NCBI GenBank assembly: GCA_046155815.1
Contig: JBJXFY010000056.1
Location: forward strand, 1-8,447
Source of the DNA: JBJXFY01 sp046155815
Lineage (GTDB): Bacteria; Verrucomicrobiota; Verrucomicrobiia; Limisphaerales; CAIMTB01
DNA length: 8,447 nt
Direction of reading: 5' to 3'
Position numbers and translations under genes: made by a program. Positions 1 through 7,392 of the stretch are shown here, piece after piece (the stretch's first letter is position 1; each line of letters begins with the position of its first letter). The notes under the pieces are model-generated. The model did not search any database, was not told the origin of the DNA, and was given only the letters and a program-made list of their open reading frames with translations.

Positions 1-4
1 CGCC

Positions 5-2056
5 TCACGCCGCCTTCGGCTGGAGCCTCGGCGCGGCGGCGGGGGCGGGATCGGCCTGGGGCTCCTCGCGGACGAAGGGCTCCAGCTCCTCGCCCTCGCG
101 GACGAGGCGGAAGCTGTTGAACACGACGAGCAGCGATCCGACGACGTGCATGATGGCCGCGACGATGGGGCTGACGTACTTCATCGCCGCCAGCACGAGG
201 CCGCCGATGACGAAGAGCACGCCGATCATGAAGTTCTGGTTGATGACGGAGCGGGTGAGGCGCGAGAGGCGCACGAGGAACGGCAGGCGGCGGAGGTCGC
301 TGTTCATGAGCGCGATGGTGGCGGAGTTGATGGCCACCTCGCTGCCGGCCGCGCCCATCGCGATGCCGAGGTCGCCGGCGGCGAGGGCCGGGGCGTCGTT
401 CACGCCGTCGCCCACGACGGCGACGCGGTAGCCCCGGCCGCGCATGGACTTCACGAACTCGACCTTGTTCTGCGGCAGGCACTCGCCCACGACCTCGTCA
501 ATGCCCACGGCGGCGGCCACGCGCTTCGCGACCGGCGTGCGGTCGCCGCTCACGAGCGCGACGCGGCGCACGCCCTGGACCTTGAGCGCGGCCACGGCCT
601 CCTTCGCCTCGTCGCGGGTCTGGTCCTGCATGCCGATCCAGCCGGCGCAGTGGCCGTCCACGGCGACGAAGACGACGCTGAAGCCCTCGGCCTCCGTCAG
701 GTCCACGCCGGCGAGGAAGTCCTCGGACACGCCGTTGTCCTTGAGCCACTGGGCGCGGCCGACGAGGAGGCGGCGGCCGTCCACGGTGGCGGTGACGCCG
801 CGGCCGGCGGTTTCCTGGAAGTCCTGCGGCTCGGCGAGGGGTACCTTCACCTCCTGGGCGAGCTGGTTGAGGGCCTTCGCGGTGGGGTGGTTCGAGTAGC
901 GCTCGGCGGAGGCGGCGTAGCGCAGCAGCTCGGCCGGCTTGAGGCCCTCGAAGGGCGCGAGCCGCGACACCGCGAGGCGGCCGTGCGTGAGCGTGCCGGT
1001 CTTGTCGAAGACAAACCCGTTGATCCGCGCGGCGAGTTCGATGTCGGCGACGTTCTTGATGAGGATGCCGAGGCGGGCGGCGGCGGAGAGCGCGGCGACC
1101 ATCGCGGTGGGCGTGGCGAGGATGAAGGCGCAGGGGCAGGCGACGATGAACACGGCGATCACGCGGCTGAGGTCCTGCGTGAAGGTCCACACCAGCGCGC
1201 CGATGACGAGGACGAGCGGCGTGTAGAACCCCATGTACTGGTCCACGATCCGCATGATCGGGAGCTTGGTCTTCTCGGCGGCGAGGATGAGGTTGCGGAC
1301 GCGGCCGAGGGTGGTGTCCTGGCCGGCGCGGTTCACCTTCACCTCAAGGACACCGGAGAGGTTCTGCGTGCCGGCGAAGACCTCCTCGCCGGGCCGCTTG
1401 TCCACGGGCAGTGATTCGCCGGTGATGTTGGCCTGGTTGAGCGAGCTCTGGCCGGAGAGGATCACGCCGTCGGCGGAGACGTTGTCGCCGGGGCGGACGC
1501 GGATCACGTCGCCCACGGCCAGCGCGCTGACGGCGACCTCGACCTCGCCGCCGTCGGCGGCGAGGCGGCGGGCCTTGGTGGGGGTGAGCTTGATGAGGGA
1601 CTCGATGGACTTGCGGGCGCCGTCGGCGGTGCGGGTCTCGATGATCTCACCGAGCAGCATGAAGAAGGCGACCATGCCGGCCTCGCGGTAGTTGCCGGAG
1701 GCGAAGGAGGCGATGACGGCGAGGGCGACGAGTTCGTTGGTGCTGAGGCGGCCCTTGGCGAGGTCCTTCAGCGCGATCCAGACGATGGGGTAGCCGAGGA
1801 TGATGGCGCCGAGCATGGCGCTGGCGTCGGCGGCCATGGTGCCGCGCTCGAAGAACCAGTCCACGAGGAAGGCGTTGATGACGAAGAGCAGGCCGACGAG
1901 CGTGTGGCCGAGGCGGATGTTCGTGTGCTCGTGGTCATGGCCGGCCGAGCACGACTTGCCATCCTTGTGATGGTGATGGTGGTGGTCGTCGTGCCCGTGG
2001 TCATGGTCATGCCGGTGGGCCGGCTCGGCGCGGCTGAGGAGGGAGGTGACTTGCAT
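5..2056 (-). CDS. P1B-type heavy-metal-translocating ATPase with His-rich N-terminus
   Basis: This is an inner-membrane pump that couples ATP hydrolysis to transition-metal transport, normally efflux from the cytoplasm. The 683-aa product is complete and has every P-type landmark: TGES (212-215, actuator domain), CPC (307-309, in the sixth membrane helix), DKTGTLT (phosphorylated Asp351), the HP pair (390-391) of P1B nucleotide-binding domains, and GDGVNDAP (549-556). About eight membrane segments are visible (near 48-66, 77-97, 107-121, 125-141, 275-294, 298-322, 606-625 and 629-649). There is no N-terminal GMxCxxC HMA domain. Residues 14-44 instead form a His/Asp-rich tail containing six consecutive His. 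The last helix reads H637-VVGS with NSFRL after it, which is neither the DxG of ZntA/CadA nor the MxxSS of copper pumps, and the ZntA-type Lys in helix 7 is missing. Zn, Co, Ni, Mn or Cd are all possible. It is the last gene of the operon in view, 13 nt after the HflK-like gene, with no clear Shine-Dalgarno sequence, so translational coupling is likely. The family call is very secure; the metal is not known. Confidence 0.96.
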   Translation of the reverse strand: MQVTSLLSRAEPAHRHDHDHGHDDHHHHHHKDGKSCSAGHDHEHTNIRLGHTLVGLLFVINAFLVDWFFERGTMAADASAMLGAIILGYPIVWIALKDLAKGRLSTNELVALAVIASFASGNYREAGMVAFFMLLGEIIETRTADGARKSIESLIKLTPTKARRLAADGGEVEVAVSALAVGDVIRVRPGDNVSADGVILSGQSSLNQANITGESLPVDKRPGEEVFAGTQNLSGVLEVKVNRAGQDTTLGRVRNLILAAEKTKLPIMRIVDQYMGFYTPLVLVIGALVWTFTQDLSRVIAVFIVACPCAFILATPTAMVAALSAAARLGILIKNVADIELAARINGFVFDKTGTLTHGRLAVSRLAPFEGLKPAELLRYAASAERYSNHPTAKALNQLAQEVKVPLAEPQDFQETAGRGVTATVDGRRLLVGRAQWLKDNGVSEDFLAGVDLTEAEGFSVVFVAVDGHCAGWIGMQDQTRDEAKEAVAALKVQGVRRVALVSGDRTPVAKRVAAAVGIDEVVGECLPQNKVEFVKSMRGRGYRVAVVGDGVNDAPALAAGDLGIAMGAAGSEVAINSATIALMNSDLRRLPFLVRLSRLTRSVINQNFMIGVLFVIGGLVLAAMKYVSPIVAAIMHVVGSLLVVFNSFRLVREGEELEPFVREEPQADPAPAAAPRLQPKAA

Positions 2057-2069
2057 GGCGGGGGCGCGT

Positions 2070-3251
2070 TCAGGGCTGCGGGGCGGGGGTCCGCTTGGGC
2101 GGCTCGCGGTTGAGCTGGAGGCGGAGCTGGTCGTCCGGGCTGAGGGGCAGGAAGAACTTGTCGGCCGCGTTGGTCATGACGCGGGCGAGCGTTTCGGTCT
2201 GGAGCCGGCGGCGGAAGAATTCGGGATTCTTCAGGTACTCGGGCAGGAGGCTGGCGAACTTGGTGGCCTCGGCGGCGACGGACTGGACGAGGCGATTGCG
2301 CTCGGTCTCGCCGGTGTTGATGCGGGCGGCGGCCTCGCCGCGGGCCTCGTTGACGACGCGGCTAGAATACCCCTGGGCATCGTTCACGGACTTGGCCCGC
2401 TCGGCCTCGGCAGAGAGCACGGCGTCAAACTCGGCCTTCACCTGGCGCGGCGGGATGGTGACGACGTCGCTCGGCTCGAGGGTGACGCCCAGTTCCTTGG
2501 CGAGGATGAGCGCGTTGGCGCGGGCGAGGACGCGCTCCTTGAAGCCGGCCACGTCGCGGCGCAGGGCGTCGTCCACGGCGTACTGCGAGGCGGCGTACAG
2601 GATGGCGTTGTTGGCGACGTTGGTCATGATCTCCGCGCCGTTGCGGAAGTTCAGGAAGAACTTGAGCGGCTCGGTGATGCGGTAGCGGAGCGTGGCGCGG
2701 GTGTGGATGATGTTGCCGTCGCCGGTGACGGCGTAGCCCTCGGCAGCGGGGTTCAGCGAAGGGCCGGCCTCGGGGACCTCGCCGGCGGCCTCCTGCTCGG
2801 GCGTGACGGCGTACCAGCCGACGGTGGACTGGGCGACCTGCAGGCGGTCCACCTGCATCTTCACAACCTCGTCAACCGGGTAGGGGAACGCGAAATGAAG
2901 GCCCGGCCCGAGCTCGACGCTGCCGCCGCGGACGAGGGGGCTGCCGAAGCGCAGGACGATCGCGCGCTCCTGCGAGCCAACGGTGAAGGTGCCGCTGGCG
3001 AGGAAATAGACGATGAGCGCCGCGAGCAGCACGCGGACGATGAGGAAGCTGCTGCGGAGCGCGTCGGACAGTGCCTGCGCGCCGGCGTCCTCGATCGGGT
3101 CCGGCGGAGGCGACTGCGGGGCAGCCGGGGCGGCCGGGGCGGTGGGCAGGCCGAGGTCGTGATCGTGGTCGTGATCATGGCCGCAGCCGGGACCATGAAC
3201 GTGGGGCTTGGCGTCGCCCGGGCCGGCCGGGTGGTGGTGGTCGGCGCTCAT
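2070..3251 (-). CDS. hflK: HflK-like SPFH/band-7 membrane protein with His/Asp-rich N-terminus
   Basis: This is a membrane-anchored SPFH (stomatin/prohibitin/flotillin/HflK-C) protein. In other bacteria HflK pairs with HflC to form a large periplasmic-side cage that encloses the FtsH protease. The 393-aa product starts with a His/Asp-rich tail (H5-H7, H17, H19, C23, then alternating His-Asp at 25-32). A Pro/Ala-rich linker follows, then one membrane helix (about 68-87) and the SPFH domain from about 88, with GPGLHFAFPYPVDEV (115-129) and TGDGNIIHTRATLRYRI (176-192) as HflK hallmarks. A charged, Ala/Glu-rich helical region spans about 265-330. The C-terminus is Pro/basic. Its ATG overlaps the stop codon of the HflC-like gene in an ATGA motif, so the two are coupled. 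E. coli HflK is slightly longer, with a Gly-rich N-terminus; here that end is replaced by a probable metal-binding segment. Orthology to true HflK is likely but not certain, because three SPFH genes lie in a row. Confidence 0.88.
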   Translation of the reverse strand: MSADHHHPAGPGDAKPHVHGPGCGHDHDHDHDLGLPTAPAAPAAPQSPPPDPIEDAGAQALSDALRSSFLIVRVLLAALIVYFLASGTFTVGSQERAIVLRFGSPLVRGGSVELGPGLHFAFPYPVDEVVKMQVDRLQVAQSTVGWYAVTPEQEAAGEVPEAGPSLNPAAEGYAVTGDGNIIHTRATLRYRITEPLKFFLNFRNGAEIMTNVANNAILYAASQYAVDDALRRDVAGFKERVLARANALILAKELGVTLEPSDVVTIPPRQVKAEFDAVLSAEAERAKSVNDAQGYSSRVVNEARGEAAARINTGETERNRLVQSVAAEATKFASLLPEYLKNPEFFRRRLQTETLARVMTNAADKFFLPLSPDDQLRLQLNREPPKRTPAPQP

Positions 3252-4189
3252 GGCTGGATACCGGGGAGCCGCGGGCTGCTGGTGGCGGCGGACGGGGTGC
3301 TGACGCCGCCCTGCTGGAGCAGGTCAAACGGCGGGGTGCGCGGGTCGAGGAGCAGGGTGGCGCGGTCCGCAAGCGTGGTTTCCAGGGCGTTCAGCTTGAG
3401 GATGAGCAGGGCCAGCTCGGGGTTTTGCTGGAAGACGGCGAAGGACTTGGCGGCCTCGGCGTCGCCCTCGCCGCGGGTGCGGGTGGCCTGGGCGTCGGCC
3501 TCGGCGAGGATGCGGTCGCGGTCAAGGTCGGCGGCGGACTTGATCTTGATGGCTTCCTCGGTGCCCTCGGCGCGGAGTCGCTCGACCTCCTTGCTGCGTT
3601 CGGCGCGCATGCGCTCGAAGACCTTCTCGGTGACGCTCTCGGGCAGGCCGAGGCGCTTGATGCCGAGGAGGCGCACGTCCATGCCGTAGCGCGAGAGGGC
3701 GTCCTTCTGGATGGCGGCGAGGATCTCCAGCTCGACCGCGGTGAAGCGCTCGCCCGCGCCCTCGGTGGAGATGAAGGCGGCGAAGGGCTGGCGGCCGACG
3801 GCGGCGTTCTTGGCGCTGCGCACGAGGCCCTCGAGGGTGCGCTCGGCCTCGGTGATCGAGCCGCCGGCGAAGCGGCTGTAGAAGAGGCCGGGGTCGGCGA
3901 TGGTCCAGCCGACATAGACCATGATGAGGAGGTTGCGGCCGTCGGCGGTCAGGGTCTCCTCGAACTTGCCCTCGAAGTTCTGCACGCGCCGGTCGAGCTT
4001 GGTGACCTTCTGGATGGGCCAGGGCCACTTGAAGTTGAGGCCGGGCTCGGTGATCGGCCGGGTGGCCTTGCCGAAGGTGGTGACGACGGCCACCTCGGTC
4101 TGCCGGACCTGGAAGACGAAGAGCAGCACGAGGAACAGGGCCATCAGCAGGAGGCCGAAGGCAAGGGTGACGGGGTTGTTCTGCTTCAT
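3248..4189 (-). CDS. hflC: HflC-like SPFH/band-7 membrane protein
   Basis: This is a 313-aa single-pass membrane protein of the HflC type. It has a short cytoplasmic start, one hydrophobic helix (about 9-28), then the SPFH domain beginning with the conserved EPGLNFKWPWPIQKV (48-62). The segment 193-247 is a strongly charged helix that includes RMRAERSKEVERLRAEG and the RGEGDAEAA block (239-247), both closely resembling E. coli HflC. The tail (about 270-289) carries the LLLDPRTPPFDLL-type end seen in HflC proteins. E. coli HflC is about 334 aa, so the length fits. It starts 18 nt after the 621-aa SPFH gene, without a clear ribosome-binding site, and overlaps the next gene by 4 nt. HflC normally follows HflK; here an HflK-like gene lies on each side of it. 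Its role as the heteromer partner of one or both neighbours is inferred. No ftsH gene is present in the window. Confidence 0.9.
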   Translation of the reverse strand: MKQNNPVTLAFGLLLMALFLVLLFVFQVRQTEVAVVTTFGKATRPITEPGLNFKWPWPIQKVTKLDRRVQNFEGKFEETLTADGRNLLIMVYVGWTIADPGLFYSRFAGGSITEAERTLEGLVRSAKNAAVGRQPFAAFISTEGAGERFTAVELEILAAIQKDALSRYGMDVRLLGIKRLGLPESVTEKVFERMRAERSKEVERLRAEGTEEAIKIKSAADLDRDRILAEADAQATRTRGEGDAEAAKSFAVFQQNPELALLILKLNALETTLADRATLLLDPRTPPFDLLQQGGVSTPSAATSSPRLPGIQP

Positions 4190-4207
4190 GACGGGGAAAG
4201 GGGCGAA

Positions 4208-6073
4208 TCAGCGGCGGCCGGCGGGCACCTCGACGTCGTCGCCCAGGTTGACGCCGAGCTTATCCTCGAGGTTGAGCTGGATGACCTGCGGGGTGTTGGT
4301 GGTGGTGAGGACGACCTTGCGCGCTCCGGCGGCGCCGGCGGCGAGGCGGGCGAGGTACTCGCGCTGGGCAAAGACCTCCGGGGCCTGCCGCCAGGCGGTC
4401 ACCTGGTTGGTGAAGCGGGCGGCCTGCGCGCGGGTGGCGGCGACCACGCGGGTGCGGTGGGACTCGGCGCGGTGGAGGCGGTTGGTGGCCTCGGCGCGGG
4501 TCAGGGCGACATTGGTAATGGCATAGGCGCGGGCCCGCTGGATGGCGGCCTCCTTTTCCTGGTAGGCGGCCACCACGGCGTTGAAGTCCTTGGCCACCTT
4601 CACCGGCGGGTGGATGTCCTGCAGGCCGACGAAGAGGATCGCCGCGCCAAGCTGCTGGCGGTCCGCCTCCGCCTGGATGCGGTCGCGCAGCTCGCCGGCC
4701 ACGCGGTTGCGGCCGGTGGACATGACCTCGAAGAAATCCGCGCCCAGCAGGTGCCGCACGACCTCGCGCATGGCGATCTTCTCGAGCAGCCGGCCGGCGT
4801 CGCTGTGTTTCAGCGCCCACGACCGGAGGTCGTTGATCTGGTACTGCACCGGGATGCTGACCGTGAGCAGGTTCACCGGCGGGGCCTGGTCGGCCGCGGC
4901 GCCGGCGGCGGCGCGGCTGGCGACCATCAGGTTGAACTCCTCCTGGTAGTGCGGGACGGTCCAGACGAGCGTTTTTTCCTTCTCCTTGGCCGGGTCGTGG
5001 ACGATGCCGAGGACGAATTCCTGGGCCTCGAGCGTCCGGTAGCGGTGGGTGCGGTCCACCGGCCAGGGCAGCTTGAAGTGCAGGCCCGGTCCGAGCACCT
5101 CGCGGCCGGGCACGGGCGCGCCGTTGCGCTCGAGCAGCGCCTCCTCCCCGGCGTCCACGAACACGACGGAGGTCGAGAGCAGGAGCACCGCGAGCTGTGC
5201 CAGCACGAGCCAGCCGAGGTACCGCTGGAGGAACTGGTAGAAGCCCGTCTCGGACACCTTGAAGCCGAACTGGTAGTCCAGCGCCTGGGCCGCGGTGGTG
5301 AAGAGGCTTTCCGGCTGGCCGATCAGCGCCGCCAGCCGGCTCTCATAGAGGACGCGCGCCTGGGCCCGGCCCTGCACCCGCGGCCGGTACACCTCCAGGA
5401 CCAGCGTGACCAGCGTCTCGACGGCGGCCAGCCCCAGCAGGATCACCAGCAGCCGCGCCACCAGTGCATCGGCCCGCGGGAAGCCCGCCTCGACGGCCCC
5501 GAGCGCGGCGGCGGCGGCGAAGCAGAAGTACGCCGCCGCCAGCACCTGGCCTGCGCCGGGCCGGAGCAGGCGGACGCCATCAAGCGCCGCCCGGCGGGTC
5601 GCGTAGCGGCCGAGCAGGAAGAGGATCAGCCCGAGCATCCCCAGCAGCGCCATGGTCAGCAGCGGCTGGTTGAGCGTGGCGGGCAACCTCCGGTCCAGCC
5701 ACAGCCACAGCGCCATCGCGCCGCCGGCCTGGAGCAGGAAGAGCAGCACCGTCGCCGCCGGCACGAGGTAGCGCTCGAACTGCTCGCGCGCGCGCTGGGC
5801 CGGGAAGATCTCCGCATCACCCGTCTCGAACAGGCTCGTGCCCTGGGCGCTCCGGCGCAGCTCCTCGAACTCGAGCTTCTCCAGCCGCTCACGCTCCTCG
5901 AGGCGCATCTGGAACCACGCCAGCAATGCGGTGACCGTGCCGCAGCCCACCAGCGCCATCGCCGCGTAGCCCGAAAGCGTCTGGGTGTGGCGCGACAGCG
6001 CGTAGCCCGCGACCGCCGTCACCAGCAGCAGGAGAAAGGAGAACAGCCCGGTCCGTGATGCGTTGCGTTCCAT
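4208..6073 (-). CDS. Large HflK-like protein: polytopic N-terminal region fused to SPFH domain
   Basis: The 621-aa product has two parts. Residues 1-230 carry about six hydrophobic segments (near 9-24, 33-53, 104-126, 136-154, 172-190 and 205-226), with a charged Glu/Arg-rich stretch at 57-75. A further membrane helix (about 285-304) leads into an SPFH/band-7 domain that opens with LGPGLHFKLPWPVDRTHRYR (327-346). The segment LLTVSIPVQYQINDL (402-416) corresponds to the HflK core strand region, and a long Ala/Arg/Glu-rich helix covers about 495-575. The C-terminus (585-621) ends in a short acidic/basic tail. Classical HflK is about 420 aa with one membrane helix, so the 300-residue N-terminal extension is the unusual part. 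I do not recognise it as a named domain. The gene begins one base after the permease stop (TGA-C-ATG) and ends 18 nt before the HflC-like gene. It may supply a membrane-embedded base to an SPFH assembly; that role is inferred. The SPFH call is secure. Confidence 0.87.
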   Translation of the reverse strand: MERNASRTGLFSFLLLLVTAVAGYALSRHTQTLSGYAAMALVGCGTVTALLAWFQMRLEERERLEKLEFEELRRSAQGTSLFETGDAEIFPAQRAREQFERYLVPAATVLLFLLQAGGAMALWLWLDRRLPATLNQPLLTMALLGMLGLILFLLGRYATRRAALDGVRLLRPGAGQVLAAAYFCFAAAAALGAVEAGFPRADALVARLLVILLGLAAVETLVTLVLEVYRPRVQGRAQARVLYESRLAALIGQPESLFTTAAQALDYQFGFKVSETGFYQFLQRYLGWLVLAQLAVLLLSTSVVFVDAGEEALLERNGAPVPGREVLGPGLHFKLPWPVDRTHRYRTLEAQEFVLGIVHDPAKEKEKTLVWTVPHYQEEFNLMVASRAAAGAAADQAPPVNLLTVSIPVQYQINDLRSWALKHSDAGRLLEKIAMREVVRHLLGADFFEVMSTGRNRVAGELRDRIQAEADRQQLGAAILFVGLQDIHPPVKVAKDFNAVVAAYQEKEAAIQRARAYAITNVALTRAEATNRLHRAESHRTRVVAATRAQAARFTNQVTAWRQAPEVFAQREYLARLAAGAAGARKVVLTTTNTPQVIQLNLEDKLGVNLGDDVEVPAGRR

Positions 6074-6074
6074 G

Positions 6075-7226
6075 TCAGCTCAGTTCGCGGTCGTCGAACA
6101 GCAGCAGCGCCACCGCCAGCGCCGCGCCGAGGTAAAACACCATGTAGCCCGCCGCCCGCGCCACGTACCCCGGCGGCACCGGCTTCTTCCCGGCCAGCGC
6201 GTCGGCGATCCAGAAGACCTGCCAGTTCGGCACCACCGCGTGGACCACGCGCGCCCAGAGCCGGCCTTCCAGCCCGGCGGCGCGGAGCTGCGCCCGCTCC
6301 TCGGCGGTGAACTGCACGGCTTCCGCGCGGTCAACCCGCTCGTTCCGGTTCGTGTCGTGCTTCGCCACCAGCGCGAGCAGGAGCTGCTTCTGCGTGTCGT
6401 TCCACGGTGCGGCCTGCAGCTCCGCCGTGCCGGACGAAAAGGACTGCCATGCCGGCGCCGCCCGCCGGCCAAAGAAGTAGTCGCTCGTCAGCCCGAGCAG
6501 GAACACCGCCGTGCAGATGGCCAGCGTGGGCACCAGGTCCAGCCGCGTGGCGCACGCCACCGCGATGCCCGCCAGCACCCAGAGGGCAAAGAGGATCAGC
6601 AGCACCGCCCACGGCATCCGCGGGTCGAGCTTCCCCTCATAGCCCTCCGCAAACGAGAAGCCGGCGCTCACGAACCGGTTGATGATGAAGAACGCCAGGG
6701 TGATCGCCACGGCCAGCGCGAGCACCGCGTCCGAGACGAACGGCCGGTTCAGGAAGTAGTTCGTGAAGCCCGCCAGGGCGAAGGCCAGCACCATCGCGCC
6801 ATAGAAGATGCCGTTCGCGACCAGGTTGGGCTCCCCGTAGGAGGTGAAGGCCATCCGCCCCGCCAGCAGCGCGGCCAGCAGGCTCGTGTACGTCAGCAGC
6901 GTGAGCGCCAGCGCCACCCCGGCGAACTTGGCCAGCAGGAACGTCGCCCGGCCGACCGGCTTGGAGAGCACCGCCAGCGCCGTGCCGCTGCGGATCTCAT
7001 GCGCCACGGAGGTCGCCGCCCCGACGGCCGCGCCAAACAGCCCCGTCAGGAAAATCACCGCCAGGATGCTGTCCTTCGTCATCTGCGGGTCATCGCCCAG
7101 CGTGAAATAGTAGACGTTCGAGAGGAACAGGATGAACGCGGCCGACACCGCCATGAGGATCAGGAACACCGGCTGGCGGACCAGCTCGGTGAACGCGTTC
7201 GCAGTAATGGTGGCAAATTGCCGCAT
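6075..7226 (-). CDS. ABC-2-type transporter permease with EF-hand-like loop
   Basis: This is a 383-aa polytopic inner-membrane protein of the ABC-2 permease type. About eight helices are visible (near 18-38, 54-74, 100-124, 137-157, 165-184, 206-227, 231-249 and 357-377). The cytoplasmic stretch EIRSGTALAVLSKPVGR (77-93) is the conserved segment after the second helix in this family, and is thought to contact the ATPase subunit. A large hydrophilic loop (about 250-355), predicted to face away from the cytoplasm, contains DTNRNERVDRAE (291-302). It places Asp/Asn/Asn at loop positions 1, 3 and 5, Val at 8, Asp at 9 and Glu at 12, which fits an EF-hand calcium loop. The start was placed at the ATG followed by MRQFATITANAFTELVRQ, because the frame stays open far upstream only as Arg/Pro/Ala-rich sequence. 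An AAGGTGG motif lies 15 nt before this ATG, farther than usual. It is the first gene of the operon in view. The matching ATP-binding subunit is not encoded in the window. Confidence 0.86.
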   Translation of the reverse strand: MRQFATITANAFTELVRQPVFLILMAVSAAFILFLSNVYYFTLGDDPQMTKDSILAVIFLTGLFGAAVGAATSVAHEIRSGTALAVLSKPVGRATFLLAKFAGVALALTLLTYTSLLAALLAGRMAFTSYGEPNLVANGIFYGAMVLAFALAGFTNYFLNRPFVSDAVLALAVAITLAFFIINRFVSAGFSFAEGYEGKLDPRMPWAVLLILFALWVLAGIAVACATRLDLVPTLAICTAVFLLGLTSDYFFGRRAAPAWQSFSSGTAELQAAPWNDTQKQLLLALVAKHDTNRNERVDRAEAVQFTAEERAQLRAAGLEGRLWARVVHAVVPNWQVFWIADALAGKKPVPPGYVARAAGYMVFYLGAALAVALLLFDDRELS

Positions 7227-7243
7227 CCGGAAAAAGTCCGACC

Positions 7244-7285
7244 ACCTTACGGAACGCGGTTCGGGGCGCAACGTCGCGAACCGCG
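7244..7285 (-). promoter_or_regulatory. Candidate promoter with overlapping 9-bp dyad before the permease
   Basis: A perfect inverted repeat, CGCGGTTCG (7255-7263) and CGAACCGCG (7277-7285), is separated by 13 nt and lies 29-59 nt upstream of the permease ATG. Reading the minus strand, a weak promoter-like pair TTGCGC (7271-7266) and TAAGGT (7249-7244) with 16-nt spacing overlaps it, so that the -35 box falls in the centre of the dyad. That layout would suit a repressor or activator site controlling the operon. Alternatively the repeat acts as an RNA hairpin in the leader. The boxes match consensus poorly; the dyad itself is certain, its role is not. Confidence 0.35.
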
Positions 7286-7334
7286 GCCGGGGCGGGGACC
7301 GCGGACTGTCCGGAACAACGCCTCCGCCGGGAAC

Positions 7335-7352
7335 TGTGCTTTGCACGGCACA
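7335..7352. promoter_or_regulatory. Short imperfect-spaced dyad TGTGC-N8-GCACA
   Basis: Two 5-bp arms, TGTGC and GCACA, are separated by 8 nt. This resembles a small operator, about 110 nt before the permease start. It also contains GTGC-TTT-GCAC nested inside. With only 5-bp arms it could be chance, and no regulator gene is present to pair it with. Confidence 0.2.
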
Positions 7353-7392
7353 GGCGGGCGCGGGAAGCGAGGTTCTCCCTGTCTCCGCATGC

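Noticed and set aside
146..1414. 422-aa plus-strand open frame opposite the P-type ATPase
   Set aside because: Low-complexity composition (Ala, Gly, His, Asp, Glu) and no recognisable motif; it is the shadow of the ATPase gene.
3071..6058. 995-aa open frame on the plus strand antisense to the SPFH genes
   Set aside because: It is rich in Gly, Ala, Glu, Arg and Asp without domain order, and lies exactly opposite clear SPFH proteins. Long antisense frames are expected in GC-rich genes with G/C at third codon positions.
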